DNA of 16,561 nucleotides from an uncultured Bacteroidia bacterium (GTDB lineage: Bacteria > Bacteroidota > Bacteroidia > Bacteroidales > UBA932). Each line of letters begins with the position of its first letter. Positions within the stretch are counted from its first letter, which is position 1. A program made the translations under genes and the position numbers. The notes below the pieces were generated by a model. The model made no database searches and was not told where the DNA came from. It saw nothing but the letters and a program-made list of their open reading frames with translations. The DNA lies in contig CACXHG010000177.1 of NCBI GenBank assembly GCA_902767355.1, forward strand, positions 1 through 16,561. The letters run 5' to 3'. Shown in pieces: positions 1 through 5,711 of the stretch.

Positions 1-18
1 AGTAAATCAGTGTTAATG

Positions 19-408
19 TTAACGTTTGCTGAACTGGAAACGTCTACGTGCACCAGGCTGACCGGGTTTCTTTCTCTCGACCTCGCGGGCATCGCGGGTG
101 AGGAAGCCGTTAGACTTCAGAACCGGACGGTATGCTTCGGTGTCCACTTTGCAAAGCGCGCGGGCGATTGCAAGGCGGAGAGCCTCTGCCTGACCTTTGA
201 TTCCGCCGCCATCAAGATTGGCCTTGATGTCGAAAGAAGCGAGGGTGTCGGTAACATCCAGGGGCTGGCGGACGATGTAGCGGAGGGTATCCTCTTTGAA
301 ATATTCGTCCATAGTGCGGCCGTTGATGGTGATGTTGCCTTTACCGGTGCTTACATAAACGCGAGCAACAGCTGATTTACGTCTTCCAAGGGCGTTAATT
401 ACTTCCAT
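19..408 (-). CDS. rpsI: 30S ribosomal protein S9
   Basis: A complete 129-residue protein, the usual length for bacterial S9, which sits in the head of the small ribosomal subunit with its C-terminal tail reaching toward the P-site tRNA. The N-terminus (NALGRRKSAVARVYV) and the basic C-terminal tail ending RRRFQFSKR are hallmark S9 sequences. It starts at ATG 14 nt after the stop of rplM and is surely cotranscribed with it, the normal L13-S9 pairing. No Shine-Dalgarno is visible, as is usual in this phylum. No terminator is seen in the 18 bases left before the window edge, so the transcript may continue (in related genomes rpsB and tsf follow, which is inference here). Confidence 0.98.
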   Translation of the reverse strand: MEVINALGRRKSAVARVYVSTGKGNITINGRTMDEYFKEDTLRYIVRQPLDVTDTLASFDIKANLDGGGIKGQAEALRLAIARALCKVDTEAYRPVLKSNGFLTRDAREVERKKPGQPGARRRFQFSKR

Positions 409-422
409 GCTTCGCTAATAGA

Positions 423-875
423 TTAAATTTCGTTAAGAGTAATGGTTTTGGGGTTCTGCGCCTGGTGAGGATGCTCGCTGCCTACATAAAGATGCAGGTT
501 CTTGAACTGCTGCTCGCCAAGACGGGTGCGGGGGAGCATACCGCGCACGGCGTGCTCGAGTACGGCCAACGGCTTGCGTGAGAACAACTCCTTGGGAGTG
601 GCGAAACGCTGTCCGCCGGGATAACCGGTGTGACGTACGTACACCTTGTCTGTCATCTTCTTGCCCGTGAGGCGGACCTTGTCGGCGTTGATGATGATCA
701 CGTTGTCGCCGCAGTCTGCGTTGGGGGTGAAGTTGGGTTTGTTCTTGCCGCGGAGCAAGATAGCAACCCTGCTTGCCAGACGTCCCAGGACCTGATCGTT
801 AGCATCAATAAGGACCCACTCCTTGGAGGAGTTTTCCTTGTTGACCGACTTGGTCTTGTAACTTAATGTGTCCAC
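423..875 (-). CDS. rplM: 50S ribosomal protein L13
   Basis: L13, an early assembly protein of the large subunit. The motifs DANDQVLGRLAS, CGDNVIIINADKVRLTGKK and YVRHTGYPGG are characteristic. The open frame extends up to 1004, but relatives in this phylum begin MDTLSYKT, and the matching residue here is the GTG at 875, giving 150 residues, the family length. The longer frame would also run through the promoter and leader hairpin, so the GTG start is preferred. The sequence before the start is A-rich rather than Shine-Dalgarno-like. The gene is first in the rplM-rpsI operon and diverges from dusB. Confidence 0.96.
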   Translation of the reverse strand: MDTLSYKTKSVNKENSSKEWVLIDANDQVLGRLASRVAILLRGKNKPNFTPNADCGDNVIIINADKVRLTGKKMTDKVYVRHTGYPGGQRFATPKELFSRKPLAVLEHAVRGMLPRTRLGEQQFKNLHLYVGSEHPHQAQNPKTITLNEI

Positions 876-914
876 AGTCTGTTGATTTTTAATGGTTAAT
901 ACTTTGTGTTGCGT

Positions 915-930
915 CCCAGTCTTTTCTGGG
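915..930 (-). promoter_or_regulatory. Hairpin in the rplM 5' leader
   Basis: On the minus strand CCCAG-AAAAGA-CTGGG forms a 5-bp GC-rich stem with a 6-nt loop. Counting from the -7 box at 944-937, transcription should begin a few bases before the hairpin, so it would sit at the extreme 5' end of the mRNA, about 40 nt ahead of the GTG start. Leaders of r-protein operons often bind the encoded protein (autoregulation); that role here is inference. A simple mRNA-stabilising 5' hairpin is the alternative. Confidence 0.5.
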
Positions 931-936
931 GGGCTG

Positions 937-967
937 CAAAGGTAGATAATTTTTTCAAAGTGGCAAA
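937..967 (-). promoter_or_regulatory. Promoter of rplM-rpsI
   Basis: Perfect match to the Bacteroidota primary sigma factor consensus on the minus strand: TTTG (967-964), a 19-nt spacer, then TACCTTTG (944-937). Predicted transcription start is about 930-934, giving a leader near 55-60 nt for rplM. Confidence 0.85.
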
Positions 968-974
968 AATATGT

Positions 975-982
975 TACTTTCG
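975..982 (+). promoter_or_regulatory. Probable -7 box of dusB
   Basis: TACTTTCG matches TAnnTTTG at all but one specified base. The -33 region is only a T-run (about 952-955) that overlaps the rplM promoter. Its end lies 5 nt before the GTG start of dusB, which would make the transcript leaderless or nearly so. Confidence 0.45.
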
Positions 983-987
983 CCGCC

Positions 988-1965
988 GTGAAAATCGGCA
1001 ACATAGACCTCGGCTGTCGGCCCCTCTTCCTGGCGCCGATGGAAGACGTTACCGACGCCTCCTTCCGCTACATCTGCAAAAAGTTCGGGGCCGACATGAT
1101 GTACACCGAGTTCGTGTCTTCCGACGCCCTGGTGCGCGACGTGCCCGGAGCCTACCGCAAACTGGAGATTTACGACTACGAGCGGCCCATCGGCATCCAG
1201 ATCTACGGCCACCTGCCGGACGCGATGGTGGACTCGGCCGTGCGCGTGGAAAAGGCCGACCCGGATGTGATAGACATCAACTTCGGCTGCCCCGTGAAAA
1301 AGATTGCGGGGCGCGGAGCCGGCAGCGGCATGATGCGCGAGCCGGACAAAATGGTCGAAATCACCCGCCGGGTGGTGGAAGCCGTGCACAAACCCGTCAC
1401 CGTCAAGACCCGCCTGGGCTGGGACAACGACTCCAAGATCATAGTGGAGCTGGCCGAGCGCCTGCAGGACGCCGGCATCAGCGCCCTGACCATCCACGGC
1501 CGCACCCGCGCCCAGATGTACAAGGGCGAGGCCGACTGGAGCCTGATAGGCGCGGTGAAGAACAACCCGCGCATGCACATACCTATTATAGGTAACGGCG
1601 ACATACGCACCCCGCAGGACGCGGCGAACGCCTTCGAGCGCTATGGGGTGGACGGCATAATGATAGGCCGCGCCAGTTTCGGCCACCCTTGGATATTCAA
1701 GGAGATACGGCACTTCCTGGACACGGGCGAGGAGCTGCCGCCGATGTCGGTGGCCGAGCGGGTGGCCCTGGCCAAAGACCATCTGGCAAAAAACATAGAG
1801 GTCAAGGGCGAGCGCCGCGGGGTCTTTGAGATGCGGCGGCACCTGAGCTGCTACTTCAAAGGTTTGGAAAATTTCAAGGAAACCCGGCTGAAATTAGTAA
1901 CTTTGACCGACGTAAACGAAATCTACAAAACTCTCGATTATATAGAGCAGAAATGGCTCGACTAG
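988..1965 (+). CDS. dusB: tRNA-dihydrouridine synthase
   Basis: A flavoenzyme that reduces uridines in the tRNA D-loop. It has 325 residues, normal for the Dus family. APMEDVTDASFR (residues 16-27) is the FMN-binding start of the TIM barrel. INFGCPVKKIAGRGAGSGMM (from residue 98) carries the catalytic Cys101, VTVKTRLGWD holds a conserved Lys (140), and IHGRTRAQMYKGEADW and GNGDI are further family motifs. The GTG start at 988 gives the standard MKIGNIDLG N-terminus. It overlaps lpxK by 13 nt, indicating translational coupling. Assignment to DusB rather than another Dus paralogue rests on the general look of the motifs (SGMM type). Confidence 0.93.
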   Translation: MKIGNIDLGCRPLFLAPMEDVTDASFRYICKKFGADMMYTEFVSSDALVRDVPGAYRKLEIYDYERPIGIQIYGHLPDAMVDSAVRVEKADPDVIDINFGCPVKKIAGRGAGSGMMREPDKMVEITRRVVEAVHKPVTVKTRLGWDNDSKIIVELAERLQDAGISALTIHGRTRAQMYKGEADWSLIGAVKNNPRMHIPIIGNGDIRTPQDAANAFERYGVDGIMIGRASFGHPWIFKEIRHFLDTGEELPPMSVAERVALAKDHLAKNIEVKGERRGVFEMRRHLSCYFKGLENFKETRLKLVTLTDVNEIYKTLDYIEQKWLD

Positions 1966-2984
1966 GTAATATTTTCGCTTTCCCCTACGCTCTGGCGCTC
2001 TACATCCGCAATATGGCCTACGACAAAGGCTGGAAAAAGAGCGTCAAGATAGACAATGTCTCCATCATATCTTTCGGCAACATAACCGTGGGCGGCACCG
2101 GCAAGACCCCGCACGTGGAGATGTTCATCCGCTACCTGCTTTCGCGGGCATACCGCGTGGCCGTCATTTCCCGGGGCTACGGGCGCCAGAACCCCTCCGA
2201 AAGCCGTTTTGTGGAGACCAACAGCCGCGTCGAAGACGTGGGCGACGAGCCGCTGCAGATCAAGCGCAAGTTCCCGCAGGTGAAGGTCATAGTCGATAAG
2301 GACCGCGTCCGGGCAGTGAACATGCTCATGGCCCTGCCCTTCGGCGACGTTCCGGAAGTGATTCTGCTGGACGACGGCATGCAGTACCGCCGGCTTGCCA
2401 CCGACCGGCTCATCACGCTTATCAATTACAACAGGCCCATTTACAGAGACAGCCTGCTGCCCTTCGGCCGGCTGCGCGACCTGCCTTCGCAGCTGGGGCG
2501 TGCCGACACTGTGATCATCACCAAGTGCCCGCCTTATCTGAGCGAAGAGGAAAAGCGGGCCGCAATAGCCGCCAACCACATCGCCGAGGGCCAGAAGGTC
2601 TTCTTTACCAGCGTACAGTACTTTGACCCGCTGCCGGTCTTCGAGCAGGGCAACAACCGCTATATGTACTCAAAGGAGGCCATACTGTTCACCGGCATCG
2701 CCGGCAGCAGCCAGCTGCGGCACCACATCAGCGCCCGCTACCCGCGCAACTTCCACATCGAGTTCGGCGACCACCACGTCTTCACCGACAAGGATATCAA
2801 GACCATAGAGAAGTTTGCCGACAAGCATCAGCAGGCCATCATCCTCACCACCGAGAAGGACGCCCAGCGCATCCGCCGCAATCCTGCGGTGAGCGAGCGG
2901 CTCAAAGAGCGCATTTTCTACATCCCCATCGAGGTTCAGCTCATAGAAGACGAATCCACCGACGGGCTGTACGATATAAAATAA
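1953..2984 (+). CDS. lpxK: Tetraacyldisaccharide 4'-kinase
   Basis: Inner-membrane kinase that phosphorylates the 4' position of the lipid A disaccharide precursor. It has 343 residues, the usual size. An N-terminal amphipathic or membrane-associated stretch lies at about residues 5-20. The Walker A sequence SFGNITVGGTGKTP is at residues 40-53, VISRGYGR at 71-78, and the family signature appears as DDGMQYRRL (140-148) in place of the usual DDGFQHRRL. GDHH near residue 272 and LTTEKDAQR near 308 are also conserved in the family. The ATG lies inside the end of dusB, and a DUF456 gene follows after 1 nt, so the three form one operon. It indicates a Gram-negative outer membrane with lipid A. Confidence 0.95.
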   Translation: MARLGNIFAFPYALALYIRNMAYDKGWKKSVKIDNVSIISFGNITVGGTGKTPHVEMFIRYLLSRAYRVAVISRGYGRQNPSESRFVETNSRVEDVGDEPLQIKRKFPQVKVIVDKDRVRAVNMLMALPFGDVPEVILLDDGMQYRRLATDRLITLINYNRPIYRDSLLPFGRLRDLPSQLGRADTVIITKCPPYLSEEEKRAAIAANHIAEGQKVFFTSVQYFDPLPVFEQGNNRYMYSKEAILFTGIAGSSQLRHHISARYPRNFHIEFGDHHVFTDKDIKTIEKFADKHQQAIILTTEKDAQRIRRNPAVSERLKERIFYIPIEVQLIEDESTDGLYDIK

Positions 2985-2985
2985 T

Positions 2986-3459
2986 ATGTGGATAAACATC
3001 ATTGCCGTAATCATCGGACTGATTGGCATCGTGGGATGCTTTCTGCCCGTGCTGCCGGGGCCGCCCATCAGCTGGGGCGCCCTGCTGCTGCTCTACTTTT
3101 TCGGCAACGGCGAGATGAGCCTCCGTTTCCTGCTCATCTGGCTGGGCATCACCATTTTTGTCACCATACTCGACTATGTGGTTCCGGCCCAGTTCACGCG
3201 CGTGACCGGCGGCAGCAAGGCCGCGGGCCGCGGCTCTATGATAGGGCTTCTCGTGGGACTCATCTTTTTCCCGCCCTGGGGCATGCTCATCGGGGCCTTC
3301 CTGGGCGCATTGCTGGCCGAGGTCCTGGTCAACCGCAGCAGCATCGCCGACAGCGTCAAACCCGCCCTCGGCTCTTTCCTGGGTTTTCTGGCCGGCACCT
3401 TCTTCAAGTTCGTCTCCAGCGCCTTGATGTTCTGGTATATGTTCCGCTTCTTTAACTGA
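2986..3459 (+). CDS. DUF456 family membrane protein
   Basis: A 157-residue, very hydrophobic protein with about four or five membrane segments (roughly residues 2-20, 27-42, 47-66, 82-112 and 128-152). The glycine-rich GLIGIVGCFLPVLPGPPISW near the N-terminus and the repeated GxxxG-type stretch MLIGAFLGALLAEV are typical of DUF456. The function of the family is unknown. It starts 1 nt after the lpxK stop and is the last gene of the dusB-lpxK operon; the link with lipid A synthesis is only positional. A pair of REP-like palindromes follows within 3 nt. Confidence 0.85.
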   Translation: MWINIIAVIIGLIGIVGCFLPVLPGPPISWGALLLLYFFGNGEMSLRFLLIWLGITIFVTILDYVVPAQFTRVTGGSKAAGRGSMIGLLVGLIFFPPWGMLIGAFLGALLAEVLVNRSSIADSVKPALGSFLGFLAGTFFKFVSSALMFWYMFRFFN

Positions 3460-3461
3460 TT

Positions 3462-3586
3462 CTGTTCTGCTGCCGCGAGGACAAAAAACGCCGCCCGTTT
3501 TGTTCTTCGCGCCACGATTTCCGGGGAATCGCCCTGTTCTGCTGCCGCGAGGACAAAAAACGCCACCCGTTTTGCTCTTCGCGCCA
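3462..3586. repeat. Two tandem 53-bp REP-like palindromic units
   Basis: Units at 3462-3514 and 3534-3586 are the same length and differ at two positions, with a 19-bp spacer (72-bp period). Within each, TGCCGCGAGGACAAAA at the left pairs with TTTTGTTCTTCGCGCCA at the right (3471-3514 and 3543-3586), so each unit folds into a long, slightly imperfect hairpin. They lie just after the DUF456 stop. Translated on the minus strand they give a repeated AFFVLAAAEQ peptide, which is an artefact. REP/BIME-type mRNA-end protection or bidirectional termination is plausible. Confidence 0.8.
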
Positions 3587-3587
3587 A

Positions 3588-3620
3588 ATCACACAAAGAG
3601 CCGGCAGCAGTGCCGGCTCT
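3588..3620 (-). terminator. Terminator of tRNA-Pro
   Basis: A perfect 10-bp stem AGAGCCGGCA / TGCCGGCTCT with a 4-nt loop (3597-3620), followed on the minus strand by TTTGTGTGATTT. It begins 5 nt after the end of tRNA-Pro. Confidence 0.8.
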
Positions 3621-3625
3621 CACGG

Positions 3626-3699
3626 TCGGGATACCCCGACTCGAACGGGGGACCACCTGGTCCCAAACCAGGTGCGCTAACCAACTGCGCCACATCCCG
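3626..3699 (-). tRNA. tRNA-Pro (anticodon TGG)
   Basis: A full cloverleaf on the minus strand: acceptor CGGGATG/TATCCCG, D-arm GCGCAGTTGGTTAGCGC, anticodon stem CCTGG/CCAGG around loop TTTGGGA (anticodon TGG), T-arm CCCCG-TTCGAGT-CGGGG, discriminator A. The 3' CCA is not encoded (CCG follows), so it must be added after transcription. Confidence 0.95.
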
Positions 3700-3709
3700 A
3701 ATTGATGCA

Positions 3710-3717
3710 CAAATGTA
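3710..3717 (-). promoter_or_regulatory. -7 box of tRNA-Pro promoter
   Basis: TACATTTG on the minus strand is a perfect TAnnTTTG. An ATTG sequence about 18 nt upstream may serve as the -33 element. The transcript would start only a few bases before the tRNA. Confidence 0.6.
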
Positions 3718-3724
3718 ATTATTT

Positions 3725-3755
3725 TTTGGCAAAAACAATTTAACTGCTATCTTTG
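3725..3755 (+). promoter_or_regulatory. Promoter reading toward tRNA-Ser
   Basis: TTTG (3725-3728), a 19-nt spacer, then TATCTTTG (3748-3755): a perfect consensus. The predicted start near 3760 leaves about 110 nt before tRNA-Ser, far longer than the leader of the divergent tRNA-Pro. Confidence 0.8.
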
Positions 3756-3759
3756 CATT

Positions 3760-3862
3760 CCCCGCAAGATAAACCATCGCCATCAGGCGGTAGCGGAGCG
3801 CGAGCAGGGTTAGCTTGTGCAGATAGCAAGCGCGTAGCGGCGGGGTTTGGGGCAGCGCCCCA
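3760..3862 (+). ncRNA. Candidate structured RNA or long tRNA-Ser leader
   Basis: The stretch between the promoter and tRNA-Ser folds well by eye. A closing stem CCCCGC (3760-3765) / GCGGGG (3840-3845) encloses hairpins CGCC-ATCA-GGCG (3778-3789) and GCTTG/CAAGC (3813-3831). A strong GGGGC-AGC-GCCCC hairpin (3849-3861) follows. No open frame of note is present. It could be an independent small RNA, a leader removed by RNase processing, or a dispersed repeat; I do not recognise a named family. Confidence 0.4.
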
Positions 3863-3870
3863 GTACATTA

Positions 3871-3962
3871 GGTGAGGTGGGTGAGTGGCTGAAACCACCA
3901 GTTTGCTAAACTGACGTACTCGAATTAGGGTACCGGGGGTTCGAATCCCCCCCTCACCGCCA
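3871..3962 (+). tRNA. tRNA-Ser (anticodon GCT), integration target
   Basis: A class II tRNA: acceptor GGTGAGG/CCTCACC, anticodon loop TTGCTAA (anticodon GCT), a long variable arm around TACTCGAATTAGGGTA, T-arm GGGGG-TTCGAAT-CCCCC, discriminator G and an encoded CCA (3960-3962). Its 3' end is repeated at 11889-11901, the far end of the inserted element, so the gene was used as the attachment site and restored by the element's copy. Confidence 0.93.
3948..3960. repeat. attL core (13-bp direct repeat)
   Basis: CCCCCCTCACCGC, covering the 3' T-stem and acceptor strand of tRNA-Ser, recurs exactly at 11889-11901. It lies about 170 bp from the integrase start, the standard layout for a tRNA-targeted element. 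Confidence 0.82.
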
Positions 3963-3972
3963 AAGTTTTTAT

Positions 3973-4013
3973 AAAATCCCTTGCAGGCTATTCTGTGAGG
4001 GATTTTTATTTTT
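3973..4013 (+). terminator. Terminator after tRNA-Ser, supplied by the element
   Basis: AAAATCCCT (3973-3981) pairs with AGGGATTTT (3998-4006), with a 16-nt loop and a following T-rich tract (TATTTTTAT). It lies inside the inserted element, 10 nt after the CCA. Confidence 0.75.
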
Positions 4014-4029
4014 ATCGCCGTCTAAAAAA

Positions 4030-4090
4030 TGCGACTATTTTTGTCGTGATTTGGGTGTTATTTGCGACTGCCTGTTTGAAAATGCGACTA
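4030..4090 (+). repeat. Putative integrase arm-type sites, left end
   Basis: TGCGACTA occurs at 4030-4037 and 4083-4090, with a near copy TGCGACTG at 4063-4070. The two exact copies are followed by T-rich sequence. The same octamer appears at the right end (11732 and 11842) in the same orientation. The third copy lies within the integrase promoter. Confidence 0.6.
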
Positions 4091-4106
4091 TTTTCTTTTA
4101 ACTTAG
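4075..4106 (+). promoter_or_regulatory. Promoter of the integrase gene
   Basis: TTTG (4075-4078), a 20-nt spacer and TAACTTAG (4099-4106), one base off TAnnTTTG. A TGCGACTA box fills part of the spacer (4083-4090), so bound integrase would be expected to block its own promoter. Confidence 0.55.
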
Positions 4107-4133
4107 CCGGAGAATCGCAAATAACCTCGTATT

Positions 4134-5690
4134 ATGCCCCAGAGACAGACGTTTGACATATCCTTCTATTGCCGGCCTTCCAAAGTCGATAAGGACGGCT
4201 ATGCACCGGTTGAACTATCTATCATCATTAACGGAGAGCGGCGGTACTTGACACTGCAGCGCAGGGAGCGCCCTGATGAATTCAAGCGGGAGCGAAGGTC
4301 CAAGAAAAATAACCAGATCAAAACTTTCTGCGAAAATCAGAAGCGACTTGTGGATGACTATGTTCAGCAGATGGCAGCAGCCGGGGTTGAACTGACAGCA
4401 GAGAATTTGAGAGAGTGTTTTAAGCGTGGCTACGTTTCGATGCGGTATTCTCTGGGAGACATGTGGCGAGACATTCTTGACAATGCGCGGGCAAGGCTTA
4501 ACGCTGGGGACTTGAGCATGGAGACATATAAAAAATATGTCCTGACGAAAAGGGCTCTCAGCGATGCGAACGGGTTTAGCGACGAGACGCCAGCCGAAGA
4601 TGTCGATATCCAGCATGTCCACAAATTGCAGTTTTACCTGCGCGACAAGGGGCTATCTCAGCCAACTATCTACCATTACCATTCCAGAGCAAAGGCAGCG
4701 TTTACCCTAGCGTTCCTGAGAGGCAAGATTAAATCGAACCCCTATGCGGGGTTTAAGATGAGCAAAGGAGCCCACAAGCCGAGGATATTCCTAACGGATG
4801 CGGAACTGCAGCAGATAGCCAACGCGAAATTAAATGGAGACAGGCTGCAGAAGGTGCGAGATTTGTTTTTGTTTCAATGCTACTCCGGTCTGGCCTACTC
4901 GGACATGGCACTTTTGGAGCCTTCGGATTTCAAATTCAATAAGGCTACCCAGCAGATTTATGTTGAGAAGCGGAGGAAGAAGACAAATGAGGTGTTTACG
5001 GCTGTGCTGTTGAAGGATGCGAAGGCTATCCTCGAGAAGTACGACTACCGGCTTCCTCTGCTCACGAACCAAAAATACAACTCATACCTGAAGGAGATCC
5101 AGGACACATGCAAACTGGACAAGGAGTTGCATAGTCACCTAGGCAGAACGACGTACGTCTGCTACTTGTTTAACAAGGGTGTCAGCGCAGATGTGATTGC
5201 GAAGCTGGTTGGACACTCCACGGTGAAAACTACCCTCAGATTTTACGCGGAGATGGATAAATCCACCCTGTTCAGAGAAGTGGGGGCAGCAGAGGGAACG
5301 CCCCAAACCTCAACCAAGGGTATTGCCCTCCCGGAGGTTCCGAGCGAAGCCGCCATCACCGCCATCAACAAGTATCTGGAAAGTACGGTGTACAAGGATA
5401 CCCTTGCGGTGCCGGCGAACGCCACACTGGTGAAGTATGAAGATACCATCATGAACGCCCTCGTTGCCTTGAAGTCCGACAAGAGAACGTATGAGACGTA
5501 CAAGGTAGCCTTCGCGAAGTGCAAGAACAATCTGGATACACGTCTTACTTTCCAGGAAGGCAAGATGCGGCAGTGCAAGAAGGCTGGTGACGATGCGAAC
5601 GTCAGGAAGTTGAACCTCCTGATAAAGTCGAGCAAGCGATTACTACAAGCACTTCGCAGCCTGGACGCCAGATTCTACAACAACCTTTAA
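4134..5690 (+). CDS. Tyrosine site-specific integrase (Bacteroidota type)
   Basis: It integrates and excises the element at tRNA-Ser. The 518 residues divide into an N-terminal arm-binding domain (about 5-75), a SAM-like core-binding domain (about 105-205) and a catalytic domain (about 215-375). Catalytic residues seen are Lys279 region, H335-LG-R338, H361 (LVGHS) and the nucleophile Y371 (LRFYAEM). The first catalytic Arg is replaced by Ala254 in SGLAYSD, as in many IntDOT-like recombinases that lack Arg I. About 147 residues follow the Tyr, a lysine-rich, probably helical extension not present in the usual 400-440-residue relatives. It faces inward from attL and converges on the R-M gene, 21 nt apart. 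Confidence 0.92.
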   Translation: MPQRQTFDISFYCRPSKVDKDGYAPVELSIIINGERRYLTLQRRERPDEFKRERRSKKNNQIKTFCENQKRLVDDYVQQMAAAGVELTAENLRECFKRGYVSMRYSLGDMWRDILDNARARLNAGDLSMETYKKYVLTKRALSDANGFSDETPAEDVDIQHVHKLQFYLRDKGLSQPTIYHYHSRAKAAFTLAFLRGKIKSNPYAGFKMSKGAHKPRIFLTDAELQQIANAKLNGDRLQKVRDLFLFQCYSGLAYSDMALLEPSDFKFNKATQQIYVEKRRKKTNEVFTAVLLKDAKAILEKYDYRLPLLTNQKYNSYLKEIQDTCKLDKELHSHLGRTTYVCYLFNKGVSADVIAKLVGHSTVKTTLRFYAEMDKSTLFREVGAAEGTPQTSTKGIALPEVPSEAAITAINKYLESTVYKDTLAVPANATLVKYEDTIMNALVALKSDKRTYETYKVAFAKCKNNLDTRLTFQEGKMRQCKKAGDDANVRKLNLLIKSSKRLLQALRSLDARFYNNL

Positions 5691-5711
5691 AGGATCAAAA
5701 GGATCAAGATT

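Noticed and set aside
906..1595. 229-codon plus-strand frame over the start of dusB
   Set aside because: Out of frame with the clear Dus protein; Arg/Pro-rich shadow.
955..1842. Long antisense open frame (295 codons) opposite dusB
   Set aside because: Composition is His/Val/Gly/Ala rich without domain signs, and it is explained by GC-rich codon bias of dusB on the other strand.
3462..3586. CRISPR-like repeat pair
   Set aside because: Only two units, each an internal palindrome of 44 bp, one short spacer and no cas genes; REP-like element fits better.
3174..3710. 178-codon minus-strand frame covering the repeats and tRNA-Pro
   Set aside because: It reads through a tRNA, a terminator and two palindromic repeats, and the repeated peptide comes from the repeat DNA.
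5691..5711. Tandem AGGATCAA between convergent integrase and R-M genes
   Set aside because: Very short two-copy repeat with no stem or T-run; not supported as a terminator or site.
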